Shown: piece after piece, positions 1 through 5,827 of the stretch | Position numbering within the stretch: position 1 is the first letter of the stretch | Layout: every line of letters begins with the position of its first letter | Made by a program: the position numbers and the translations under genes | The notes under the pieces: model-generated | Told to the model about the DNA's origin: nothing | The model's input: the letters and a program-made list of their open reading frames with translations, nothing else | Databases searched by the model: none | DNA from: Oscillospiraceae bacterium | Lineage (GTDB): Bacteria; Bacillota_A; Clostridia; Oscillospirales; Ruminococcaceae | Assembly: GCA_017848205.1 (NCBI GenBank) | Contig: JAGDDO010000617.1 | Span: 1 to 9,131, forward strand | Length of the DNA: 9,131 bases | Reading direction: 5' to 3'

Positions 1-309
1 GCCAATATTCTTGATATGGCAAAGTACCTTGCCGAGACCGGTAAGCCGGTATGGATCAGACACGTACTTGTGCCGGAACACAGCGACTTTGATGAAGATC
101 TTGACAAGCTGGGCGAGTTCATTGCCGCACTCGGAAACGTTGAAAGAGTGGAAGTTCTTCCTTACCATACACTCGGCCTTTTCAAGTGGGAGAACCTCGG
201 CATAAAGTATCAGCTTGAAGGCATTGAACCGCCGACAGATGAACGCTTTGAAAATGCCTGCAGAAGACTCAGAACTTCCGAATACACAAAGTATAAGGAG
301 AACGCCTGA
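1..309 (+). CDS. pflA: pyruvate formate-lyase activating enzyme, C-terminal part (5' truncated by window)
   Basis: The open frame enters from the window edge (first codon GCC at position 1) and ends at TGA 307-309, leaving the last 102 residues. PflA is a radical-SAM enzyme that installs the glycyl radical on pyruvate formate-lyase in anaerobic mixed-acid fermentation, acting in the cytoplasm. The visible part matches the family's C-terminal half: [10 protein letters not shown], a [18 protein letters not shown] segment, [13 protein letters not shown] and a [13 protein letters not shown] stretch ending in an EPPT motif. The N-terminal CX3CX2C iron-sulfur motif would lie outside the window, so it cannot be checked. 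pfl normally precedes this gene, but that cannot be seen here. The family call is confident from the VLPYHTLG and EPPT motifs; another glycyl-radical activase is a less likely alternative. Confidence 0.93.
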   Translation, partial: ANILDMAKYLAETGKPVWIRHVLVPEHSDFDEDLDKLGEFIAALGNVERVEVLPYHTLGLFKWENLGIKYQLEGIEPPTDERFENACRRLRTSEYTKYKENA

Positions 310-388
310 ACGAAAGTGCAGAACCATGGGTAAATCTGCATAAAATCGAGCTTCAATGTTATATAAATTTTGTTATGTATTAAATCCG

Positions 389-415
389 CCGGAGTATTGA
401 AAAATACTCCGGTTT
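389..415 (+). terminator. stem-loop after pflA, probable weak terminator
   Basis: A perfect 10-bp stem, CCGGAGTATT (389-398) with AATACTCCGG (403-412), closes a GAAA loop. Only TTT follows before the run breaks, so the U-tract is short and termination may be incomplete. It is the only strong hairpin between pflA and rpsB. It overlaps the -35 element of the rpsB promoter. Confidence 0.6.
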
Positions 416-425
416 GTGCTATAAT
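397..425 (+). promoter_or_regulatory. sigma-A type promoter for rpsB-tsf
   Basis: TTGAAA (397-402) and TATAAT (420-425) are separated by exactly 17 bp. A TG at 417-418 makes an extended -10 (TGCTATAAT). Transcription would start near 432, leaving a leader of about 114 nt before rpsB. The -35 box consists of the last two bases of the hairpin's left arm plus its four-base loop. Confidence 0.8.
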
Positions 426-431
426 AGACCA

Positions 432-545
432 GTAATTCACACGCTGGCGATTCAGACGACCGGTGCCTTTCATATGAAAGGTCGTCCGATGAGCTAACAT
501 CAGCGGAGGGAATAAATTAAAACCAATTAACAGGAGGACTACACA
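432..545 (+). ncRNA. structured 5' leader of rpsB, candidate S2 autoregulatory RNA
   Basis: The leader folds around nested pairings. GACGAC (455-460) pairs with GTCGTC (481-486), and inside it CTTTC (467-471) pairs with GAAAG (476-480), leaving a one-sided bulge at 461-466. The inner part is the 16-bp palindrome CCTTTCATATGAAAGG (466-481). An outer stem CGCTG (442-446) with CAGCG (501-505) can enclose the whole. A decoy-like GGAGGG lies at 505-510. The true ribosome binding site AGGAGG (532-537) sits 8 nt before the rpsB ATG in an unpaired A-rich stretch. Ribosomal-protein operons are often controlled by their product binding such leaders; that role is inferred here. I do not recognise this fold as a named family. 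Confidence 0.5.
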
Positions 546-1277
546 ATGGCAGTAGTATCAATGAAACAGCTTCTTGAAGCTGGCGTACACTTTGGTCACC
601 AGACAAGAAGATGGAACCCTAAAATGGCACCTTACATCTTCACAGAAAGAAACGGTATCTACATTATCGATCTTCAGAAGACAGTAAAGAAACTCGAAGA
701 AGCTTACATGTTCATCCGTGACATCTCAGCTCAGGGCGAAACAGTACTTTTCGTAGGTACAAAGAAGCAGGCTGGCGATTCAGTTAAGGAAGAAGCATTA
801 CGTGCAGGAGCTAACTACGTAAACGCCAGATGGCTCGGCGGTATGATGACAAACTTCGAGACAATCAAGAACAGAATCAAGAGACTTGAACAGCTCAGAA
901 AGATGGAAGAAGACGGCACATTCGCACTTCTCCCTAAGAAGGAAGTAAGCAAGCTTACTCTCGAAATCGAAAAGCTCGAAAAGTTCCTCGGCGGTATCAA
1001 GACAATGAAGAAGCTCCCAGGCGCTTTATTCATCGTTGACCCAAGAAAGGAAAAGATCGCAGTTGCTGAAGCTAAGAAGCTCAACATCCCGATCGTTGCT
1101 ATCGTTGACACAAACTGTGATCCTGATGAAGTTGACTACGTTATCCCGGGTAACGACGACGCTATCAGAGCAGTTAAGCTCATCGCTGGTGCAATGGCTG
1201 ATGCTATCATCGAAGGCAGACAGGGCGAACAGTCAGCTGAAGCTGCAGAAGAAGCAACTGAAGAAGCTGCTGAATAA
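546..1277 (+). CDS. rpsB: 30S ribosomal protein S2
   Basis: The product is a structural protein of the small ribosomal subunit, 243 residues, a usual bacterial S2 length. Family motifs are clear: [13 protein letters not shown] near residues 15-27, [10 protein letters not shown] around 37-46, VGTKKQA around 70-76, WLGGMMTNF near 96-104, PGALFIVDP near 159-167 and [20 protein letters not shown] followed by PGNDDA. The C-terminus is a low-complexity Ala/Glu tail (about residues 229-243). The start is set by AGGAGG (532-537), 8 nt upstream of ATG. Codon use is narrow (AAG, GCT, ACA, CTC and CTT repeated), as in highly expressed genes. It is the first gene of an rpsB-tsf operon, an order conserved across bacteria. 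It has its own promoter and structured leader upstream, and a hairpin separates it from tsf. Confidence 0.98.
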   Translation: MAVVSMKQLLEAGVHFGHQTRRWNPKMAPYIFTERNGIYIIDLQKTVKKLEEAYMFIRDISAQGETVLFVGTKKQAGDSVKEEALRAGANYVNARWLGGMMTNFETIKNRIKRLEQLRKMEEDGTFALLPKKEVSKLTLEIEKLEKFLGGIKTMKKLPGALFIVDPRKEKIAVAEAKKLNIPIVAIVDTNCDPDEVDYVIPGNDDAIRAVKLIAGAMADAIIEGRQGEQSAEAAEEATEEAAE

Positions 1278-1299
1278 TTCAAGTTCAACATAAAAAATA

Positions 1300-1360
1300 A
1301 AAACCCGAATGGCAGTTTAAGTCCTGTAAATATGGAGAATATCTGAAATTCGGGTTTTCT
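1300..1360 (+). terminator. long-loop hairpin between rpsB and tsf, possible attenuator
   Basis: AAAACCCGAAT (1300-1310) pairs perfectly with ATTCGGGTTTT (1348-1358), giving an 11-bp stem. The loop is 37 nt, which is long for a terminator. The U-rich end is part of the right arm (GGGTTTTCT). It lies 20 nt before the tsf ribosome binding site. It could partly terminate transcription or act as a processing site that sets the ratio of S2 to EF-Ts. Confidence 0.5.
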
Positions 1361-1392
1361 ACTGTAAATAATCAATACTGGAGGTAATAACA

Positions 1393-2310
1393 ATGGGTAA
1401 GGCATCCGTTGCAGAAATCAAAGAACTTATGAGCGCTACAGGCGTTGGTATGATGGACTGTAAGAAGGCTCTTGAAGCTAACGACGGCGACAGAGAAAAG
1501 GCTATCGAATTCCTCAGAGAAAAAGGTCTTGCAACACAGGCTAAGAAGAGCGGCAGAGCAGCTGCTGAAGGTGTTGTAACAGCTATCGTTAAGGACAACG
1601 TTGGTGTTCTCGTTGAAGTAAACACAGAAACAGACTTTGCAGCTAACACTCCTGACATCAGAGACTTCGTTGCTGCAGTTGCTAATACAATTATCGAAAC
1701 AAATCCTGCAGACGTTGACGCACTCAAGGCTTCAAAGCTCAGCGGCAGCGACAAGACAGTTGATGATGTTCTTACAGAACTCGCTGGTATGAAGATCAGA
1801 GAAAACATCGTTATCCGTCGTTTCGTAAGATTCGAAGGCAAGCTCGCTTCATACATCCACAACGGCGGCAGCATCGGTGTTCTCGTTAAGATGGAAACAG
1901 AACTTCCTGCAGACGCAGTTGCAGTTATCGGTAAGGACGTTGCTATGCAGAGTGCTGCTCTCGGCGCTGCATACGTTACAAGAGAAAACGTTCCTGCTGA
2001 CGTAATCGAAAACGAAAGAAAGATCATGAAGATCCAGATGTCTGAAGATCCTAAGATGGCTAACAAGCCTGATCAGGTTAAGGACAAGATCATCGACGGT
2101 AAGGTTGAAAAGTTCTTCAAGGAAAACTGCCTCCTCGAACAGGCTTTCGTTAAGGATGACAAGCTTTCAGTACAGGGCTATGTTGATGCAGAAGCTAAGA
2201 AGCTCGGCGGCACAATCAAGGTTGTTGACTGTGTACGTTACGAACGCGGCGAAGGTATCGAAAAGAAGGTTGACGATTTCGCAGCTGAAGTTGCAAGCAT
2301 GACTAAGTAA
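1393..2310 (+). CDS. tsf: translation elongation factor Ts
   Basis: EF-Ts is the cytoplasmic guanine nucleotide exchange factor that regenerates EF-Tu-GTP during translation. The 305-residue product is slightly longer than the E. coli protein (283). The N-terminal UBA-like domain (about 3-46) carries ELMSATGVGMMDCKKALEA, and ATQAKKSGRAAAEG follows. The EF-Tu contact motif reads TDFAAN (80-85), where many relatives have TDFVA; the key T, D and F are kept. The dimerisation/core domain covers the rest, with SIGVLVKMET and AMQSAALGAAYV as recognisable segments. The ATG follows GGAGG (1380-1384) by 8 nt. Codon use is as biased as in rpsB. The gene is second in the operon, with only a hairpin between it and rpsB, and it ends before a strong terminator. 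Confidence 0.98.
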   Translation: MGKASVAEIKELMSATGVGMMDCKKALEANDGDREKAIEFLREKGLATQAKKSGRAAAEGVVTAIVKDNVGVLVEVNTETDFAANTPDIRDFVAAVANTIIETNPADVDALKASKLSGSDKTVDDVLTELAGMKIRENIVIRRFVRFEGKLASYIHNGGSIGVLVKMETELPADAVAVIGKDVAMQSAALGAAYVTRENVPADVIENERKIMKIQMSEDPKMANKPDQVKDKIIDGKVEKFFKENCLLEQAFVKDDKLSVQGYVDAEAKKLGGTIKVVDCVRYERGEGIEKKVDDFAAEVASMTK

Positions 2311-2328
2311 TAGAGCTTAACATTGCGA

Positions 2329-2357
2329 TTGACACTTTCTATATTATTGAGTATAAT
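2329..2357 (+). promoter_or_regulatory. consensus sigma-A promoter inside the tsf terminator
   Basis: TTGACA (2329-2334) and TATAAT (2352-2357) are both perfect consensus boxes, 17 bp apart. The expected start is near 2364, in the right arm of the terminator stem. Transcripts made from this promoter therefore lack the left arm and escape the terminator. It would drive the CmpB-family gene and probably trmB. Confidence 0.85.
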
Positions 2358-2374
2358 ATAGAAAGTGTTTTTTT
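2332..2374 (+). terminator. Rho-independent terminator of rpsB-tsf
   Basis: A perfect 16-bp stem, ACACTTTCTATATTAT (2332-2347) with ATAATATAGAAAGTGT (2353-2368), closes a TGAGT loop and runs into a seven-T tract (2368-2374). The stem is AT-rich but long. The -35 and -10 boxes of the next promoter are written into its two arms. Confidence 0.88.
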
Positions 2375-2397
2375 ATTTATGAAGAGGGGGACGGAAG

Positions 2398-3243
2398 ATG
2401 CAGCATTTCTATGTAGACTTCCTTGGCAATACGGTTTTTGAACTGTATTTCTATTTTTTATGGTGGTCAGTATTCGGGTGGTTCCTTGAGGTCGTTGACC
2501 GTACACTCGAGACCGGAGGATTTGAAAACAGAGGATTTCTTAACGGACCGATCTGTCCTATATACGGATTCGGCGTTATAATAATCACGCATGTGCTTGC
2601 ACCTTTAAAGGGCAACATTCTTATTCTGTACGTTCTGTCAGTGGCAATATGCACAAGCTTCGAGCTGTTTGTCGGTGTACTGATGGAAAAGCTGTTCCAC
2701 GCAAAATGGTGGGATTATTCCGAAGAAAAATTCAATTACCGCGGATTCATCTGTCTGCGTATCTCACTGCTGTGGGGCGTGGGTTCAGTGCTCGTTATCT
2801 GTGTAATGCAGCCGCTTATCGAAAAGCTGGTGGCAAAGATCCCTTACCTCGGCGGAAACATTTTTGCTGCCATTATAATGGTGATCATAATTATCGATAT
2901 AATCGCAACGCTTAGTGATATCCGTCAGTTCAACATGAGACTCAAGCAGATAGACTACATTGCCACACTGCTTCATGACAAGTCGATAGCACTTGGCGAA
3001 AACATTTCAGATGAAGTTCTTGTCCTGAATGCAAAGTACGAAAAACTTTCCGAGCAGATAAAGACTTCACGTATCGTAAGAGCGTTCCCGACTATGAAAC
3101 CGCTTAATTACACACGTACATTCAAAGTCATCAAAAGCAGGATAAGCAATAAATTTCGTCCTGAAGACTATGACGAGAAATACGAAAGCACAAGATTACT
3201 GATCGAATCAGTTCCTTCAGCGGGGACTGACGATAAAAACTGA
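2398..3243 (+). CDS. CmpB-family (PF06541-like) multi-pass membrane protein, putative ABC transporter permease
   Basis: This 281-residue integral membrane protein has about five hydrophobic segments (near 12-31, 53-71, 74-95, 120-138, 153-172) and then a soluble, charged C-terminal region of about 100 residues. The family signature is clear: FWWSxFGW-like start (20-28), NRGFLNGPICPIYGFG (44-59), LEKLFH-like MEKLFH (96-101), WWDYS (104-108) and NYRGFICLRISLLWG (113-127). These match the group annotated as putative ABC transporter permease / CmpB, common in Clostridia. No substrate is established for it, and no ATPase gene is next to it, so the transporter label is weak. The ATG follows a purine-rich AGAGGGGG site (2383-2390). 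Transcription starts from the promoter built into the tsf terminator. trmB begins 16 nt after its stop, so the two are probably co-transcribed. Confidence 0.85.
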   Translation: MQHFYVDFLGNTVFELYFYFLWWSVFGWFLEVVDRTLETGGFENRGFLNGPICPIYGFGVIIITHVLAPLKGNILILYVLSVAICTSFELFVGVLMEKLFHAKWWDYSEEKFNYRGFICLRISLLWGVGSVLVICVMQPLIEKLVAKIPYLGGNIFAAIIMVIIIIDIIATLSDIRQFNMRLKQIDYIATLLHDKSIALGENISDEVLVLNAKYEKLSEQIKTSRIVRAFPTMKPLNYTRTFKVIKSRISNKFRPEDYDEKYESTRLLIESVPSAGTDDKN

Positions 3244-3259
3244 AAGGCATGAAATAATA

Positions 3260-3922
3260 ATGAGGATCAGAAGAAAACCATGGGCAAGACCTGAACTTGA
3301 GGCCTGCGAATTCTGCGTTAAGAATCCCGGCGAGCTTAAGGGAAAGTGGAGACAGAGCTTTGCGAAGGATCAGCCTCTGTACGTTGAACTTGGCTGCGGC
3401 AAGGGCGGATTCATTTCACAGGTTTCCGCTGCCAATCAGGATATAAACTATGTAGCCATCGACATCAAAAGCGAGATGACTGCCTATGCCAGAAGAAAGA
3501 CTGTTGCCGAGTTTGAGAAGGCGGGAATCGAAAAGATCGAAAATGTAAAGCTTCTGGTACACAACATAGAGAACATTGATGAAGTGTTTGACGAGAATGA
3601 TAAGATTGACCGCATTTACATCAATTTCTGCAACCCGTGGCCGCGCGGCAAGCACAACAAGAGAAGACTCACTTACCCGAAGAAGCTTCTGCGCTACAAA
3701 ACTTACTTTAACGAAGGCGGCGAGCTCTGGTTCAAGACTGACGACGATGAGCTTTTTGCTGATTCTCTTGAATATTTTAAGGAAACAGGCTACAGTATAA
3801 AATACATCACATACGATCTTCACGAAAGCGGTTTCGAAGAGAATACCGTTACCGAACACGAAAAGATGTTTTCCGACGAAGGAATCAAGATCAAGTTCCT
3901 GATAGCCGTTCCGGAAAAATGA
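3260..3922 (+). CDS. trmB: tRNA (guanine-N7)-methyltransferase
   Basis: TrmB uses S-adenosylmethionine to make m7G at position 46 in the variable loop of tRNAs. The 220-residue length is typical. The SAM-binding motif I is VELGCGKGGF (42-51), followed by YVAIDIKSEM (64-73). The catalytic/tRNA-binding segment reads NFCNPWPRGKHNKRRLT (122-138), where most relatives have N-F-S-D-P-W-P; here Cys and Asn replace Ser and Asp. The later motifs KTDDDELF (159-166) and TEHEKMF (198-204, usually TxYE) are present. The start is ATG 3260 with a weak AAAGG about 12 nt upstream; an ATG at 3249 hits a stop after one codon. It follows the CmpB-family gene by 16 nt and probably shares its transcript. No clear terminator hairpin follows before the rpmB promoter. 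Confidence 0.95.
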   Translation: MRIRRKPWARPELEACEFCVKNPGELKGKWRQSFAKDQPLYVELGCGKGGFISQVSAANQDINYVAIDIKSEMTAYARRKTVAEFEKAGIEKIENVKLLVHNIENIDEVFDENDKIDRIYINFCNPWPRGKHNKRRLTYPKKLLRYKTYFNEGGELWFKTDDDELFADSLEYFKETGYSIKYITYDLHESGFEENTVTEHEKMFSDEGIKIKFLIAVPEK

Positions 3923-3954
3923 ATTTGTCTGCAACAAAAACTTTAAAAAAACTC

Positions 3955-3983
3955 TTGCAATTTAATCTGAAATATGATATAAT
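3955..3983 (+). promoter_or_regulatory. sigma-A type promoter for rpmB
   Basis: TTGCAA (3955-3960) and TATAAT (3978-3983) have a 17-bp spacer. The upstream 30 bp are A-rich (3935-3950), resembling an UP element. The predicted start near 3990 falls exactly at the base of the leader hairpin that begins at 3991. Confidence 0.82.
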
Positions 3984-3989
3984 TATCAA

Positions 3990-4099
3990 AGCGTTCCTGA
4001 AAACTCTATATGTTTTGGGAATGTTGAAAATGTATTGAGTTTTCAGCAACGCTGATGTTTCATCGGAAGCATCAAGATTTGTTTAAGGAGGTGCGCAAA
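3990..4099 (+). ncRNA. structured 5' leader of rpmB with a long hairpin, candidate L28 regulatory RNA
   Basis: A near-continuous hairpin spans 3991-4052. GCGTT (3991-3995) pairs with AACGC (4048-4052), then a C/C mismatch, then CTGAAAACTC (3997-4006) with GAGTTTTCAG (4037-4046), one mismatch, then ATATGTTTT (4008-4016) with AAAATGTAT (4027-4035) including two G-U pairs. The loop is 4017-4026. That is about 24 pairs. A second small hairpin can form from CTGATG (4052-4057) with CATCGG (4061-4066), competing for one base, and GATG 4054-4057 can instead pair with CATC at 4070-4073. No U-tract follows, so it is not a terminator. The rpmB ribosome binding site is left free at 4085-4093. Confidence 0.6.
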
Positions 4100-4288
4100 A
4101 TGGCAAAATGTGAAATCTGCGGAAAGGGCGTTACTTTTGGTATCAAGGTTTCTCACTCACACAGACGTACAAACAGAACATGGAAGCCAAACGTAAAACG
4201 TGTTAAGGCAATTGTTAATGGTACTCCTTGTCATATATATGTATGCTCAAGATGTCTGCGTTCCGGCAAGGTGACTCGCGCAGTCTGA
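4100..4288 (+). CDS. rpmB: 50S ribosomal protein L28
   Basis: L28 is a small structural protein of the large ribosomal subunit. The 62-residue length is the usual Firmicute size. It is the zinc-ribbon (C+) form: CEIC (Cys4, Cys7) and CSRC (Cys49, Cys52) form the four-cysteine site. Other family landmarks are GKGVTFG, KVSHSHRRTNRTWKPN (16-31 or so) and the basic C-terminus LRSGKVTRAV. The start is ATG 4100, because AAGGAGGTG (4085-4093) is optimally placed before it; an in-frame ATG at 4055 would add 15 residues but lies inside the leader with no ribosome binding site. The gene stands alone, between its own promoter with structured leader and a strong terminator. This suggests independent control. 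The four-cysteine form implies a zinc need, but no zinc-responsive operator was recognised upstream. Confidence 0.97.
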   Translation: MAKCEICGKGVTFGIKVSHSHRRTNRTWKPNVKRVKAIVNGTPCHIYVCSRCLRSGKVTRAV

Positions 4289-4316
4289 TTGATTACCAGA
4301 ATAACTGAACAAATTG

Positions 4317-4353
4317 ATTCACTCTTCTGAAAACAGAAGAGTGAATTTTTTTT
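4317..4353 (+). terminator. Rho-independent terminator of rpmB
   Basis: ATTCACTCTTCTG (4317-4329) pairs perfectly with CAGAAGAGTGAAT (4334-4346) around an AAAA loop. A run of eight T follows the hairpin (4346-4353, the first paired). This is a textbook strong terminator, 29 bp after the rpmB stop. Confidence 0.95.
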
Positions 4354-4386
4354 ACCTTCAAAGTATGGAATAAACAGGTATTTCCC

Positions 4387-4415
4387 TTGATTTTTTAACG
4401 AAATTAAAGTAAAAT
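4387..4415 (+). promoter_or_regulatory. probable promoter of the M50-like/scpAB cluster
   Basis: TTGATT (4387-4392) and TAAAAT (4410-4415) are 17 bp apart, each one or two bases from consensus. The predicted start is near 4422. That argues against the GTG at 4422 as a translation start and for the ATG at 4455. Confidence 0.6.
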
Positions 4416-4454
4416 AGAAGTGTGTATATCAATAAAAAGGAGTTACGTACATCT

Positions 4455-5096
4455 ATGCAAGATTTTAGTATAATGCGTATTGCTGTAGGAGCACTTATGG
4501 TGTTCACGGTGTTTCCGGTAAGACAGTATGCAAGAAACTGGATGGCTGTAAAGCTCGGTGATGACACCCCTGAAAAGGAAGGAAAACTGACCCTCAATCC
4601 TTTTGCTCATGCTGATCTTTTCGGTATTGTGTTCATGATACTGATAGGATTCGGATGGGGCCGTTCCGCTACTATCAATCCGTCCAACTTTAAATGTAAG
4701 AACAAAAAACTCGGTATGCTGGCAGTTTCATTTGCAGGTCCTGTTTCCAACTTTCTCTTTGCTTTCATAATGTCGTTCCTTTATGTACTGGCAAGCTATC
4801 TCAAATGGGGCTCCACTGCATTACAGATAATAAGCTATATTATGATACTTAATCTTAATCTGGCACTGTTTCTTCTGCTTCCGGTCCCGGGATTTGACGG
4901 CGGTGACATACTCATGCAGTTCCTTCCTGCGAAGTTTCTGTGGAAAATCTCACCTTACCTTCGTTACATTTCGCTCGGACTTATACTGCTCATACTGTTC
5001 GGACCTTTAAGGGGCGTTATAGGAATTGCTGTACAGTATGTCGCATACTTCCTGCTTAATATCTCCGGCCTTATCTGTTCGCTGTTTTTCAGGTAA
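4455..5096 (+). CDS. M50 / site-2-protease-like membrane protein lacking the HExxH zinc motif
   Basis: This 213-residue multi-pass membrane protein is related to the short M50 metalloproteases often found beside scpAB in Clostridia. The scaffold is recognisable: GDDTPEKEGKLTLNPFAHAD (35-54), a GWGR stretch near 67-70, FAGPVSN (93-99) and LLPVPGFDGGDIL near 141-153. In active members the first membrane helix ends in HExxH. Here the matching residues read RQYAR (23-27), so both zinc histidines and the catalytic Glu are replaced. The aspartate of the later DG motif (Asp148) remains. It is therefore probably a non-proteolytic homologue; a binding or scaffold role is only a guess. Start: ATG 4455, preceded by AAGGAG (4437-4442) at a 12-nt spacing; an in-frame GTG at 4422 lies at the predicted transcript start. 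scpA begins 8 nt after the stop. Confidence 0.82.
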   Translation: MQDFSIMRIAVGALMVFTVFPVRQYARNWMAVKLGDDTPEKEGKLTLNPFAHADLFGIVFMILIGFGWGRSATINPSNFKCKNKKLGMLAVSFAGPVSNFLFAFIMSFLYVLASYLKWGSTALQIISYIMILNLNLALFLLLPVPGFDGGDILMQFLPAKFLWKISPYLRYISLGLILLILFGPLRGVIGIAVQYVAYFLLNISGLICSLFFR

Positions 5097-5104
5097 TTCT
5101 GACT

Positions 5105-5827
5105 ATGGAAAAGCTTTCGTTTAAACTGGAGATATTTGAAGGTCCGCTGGATCTTCTTCTTCATCTTGTCATCAAGCACAAGCTTGATATAAATGATATT
5201 GAGATATCAAAGCTTCTTGAACAGTATCTGCTTTATCTTGATCAGTGCGCTGAACATGATCTTGAACTGGCCGGCGAATTTCTTGAAATGGCTGCCAGAC
5301 TCATATACATCAAGACCCTTGCTCTTCTGCCGGCTCCGGAAGAAGAGGAAGAGGAGAAAAAGGCGCTTCAGGGAGCACTTATAGAATATGCGCTGTGTAA
5401 AAAGGCGGCAGCTGCGCTTGCGGAACTCTACTGCGGCGGCGACATGTTTGTAAGGAAACAGGCCGTTATCAAAGCAGAATCCGATTATCAGCGTGTACAC
5501 GAGGCAACTGTGCTTCGCGATGCATTCCTGGGAATGCACATTAAAAAGATACCTGTGCGTGAGCAGGGACCTGATGAAAGATTCAGAGTCATCGTCAAGC
5601 ACAAGATGTATTCCGTTACCACCAAGGTAATAAGCATTCTCAAACAGCTTTACAAAACCGGTACGGCTGATATGGAAGGTCTTTATGACGGTGTTACGGA
5701 CCGTTCCGAACGAGTGGCAACGTTTCTTGCTGTTCTTGAACTTACAAAGTCGGGACGTATCTACATAAGTGATGATAACACTACCATCACATTTATAGGA
5801 AAACGAAAAGAGAGGAAAAGTTCATAA
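5105..5827 (+). CDS. scpA: segregation and condensation protein A (SMC kleisin)
   Basis: ScpA is the kleisin that bridges the SMC dimer heads and binds ScpB, acting in chromosome compaction and segregation on the nucleoid. The 240 residues fit the family. The N-terminal SMC-neck-binding helix region is clear: FKLEIFEGPLDLLLHLV (6-22), then KLDINDIEISKLLEQYL. The EFLEMAARLIYIKTLALLP segment (58-76) precedes an acidic stretch of six Glu (79-84), the usual poorly conserved linker. The C-terminal winged-helix part (about 175-235) has FLAVLELTKSGRI, matching the family end. No strong ribosome binding site precedes ATG 5105; the upstream stop is 8 nt away, so translation is probably coupled. The stop overlaps the scpB start by one base (TAATG). 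Confidence 0.97.
   Translation: MEKLSFKLEIFEGPLDLLLHLVIKHKLDINDIEISKLLEQYLLYLDQCAEHDLELAGEFLEMAARLIYIKTLALLPAPEEEEEEKKALQGALIEYALCKKAAAALAELYCGGDMFVRKQAVIKAESDYQRVHEATVLRDAFLGMHIKKIPVREQGPDERFRVIVKHKMYSVTTKVISILKQLYKTGTADMEGLYDGVTDRSERVATFLAVLELTKSGRIYISDDNTTITFIGKRKERKSS

Noticed and set aside
317..340. Hairpin TGCAGA/TCTGCA downstream of pflA as a terminator
   Set aside because: Only 6 bp with a 12-nt loop and no T-tract after it; the hairpin at 389-412 is a better candidate.
1358..1380. Separate promoter for tsf in the rpsB-tsf gap
   Set aside because: There are AT-rich -10-like bases but no matching -35 at 16-18 bp, so co-transcription with rpsB is more likely.
1359..2066. 235-codon open frame on the minus strand opposite tsf
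   Set aside because: It is a mirror of tsf, whose narrow codon use leaves the antisense frame free of stops. No ribosome binding site, no recognisable domain, and tsf itself is certain.
3416..3937. 173-codon open frame on the minus strand opposite trmB
   Set aside because: Antisense shadow of a clear trmB gene, with no supporting start signals.
4055..4099. Upstream ATG extending rpmB by 15 residues
   Set aside because: It lies in the second leader hairpin with no Shine-Dalgarno, while AAGGAGGTG fits ATG 4100 and gives the normal L28 N-terminus.
4422..4454. GTG start adding 11 residues to the M50-like protein
   Set aside because: It coincides with the predicted transcript start and lacks a ribosome binding site; AAGGAG (4437-4442) points to ATG 4455.
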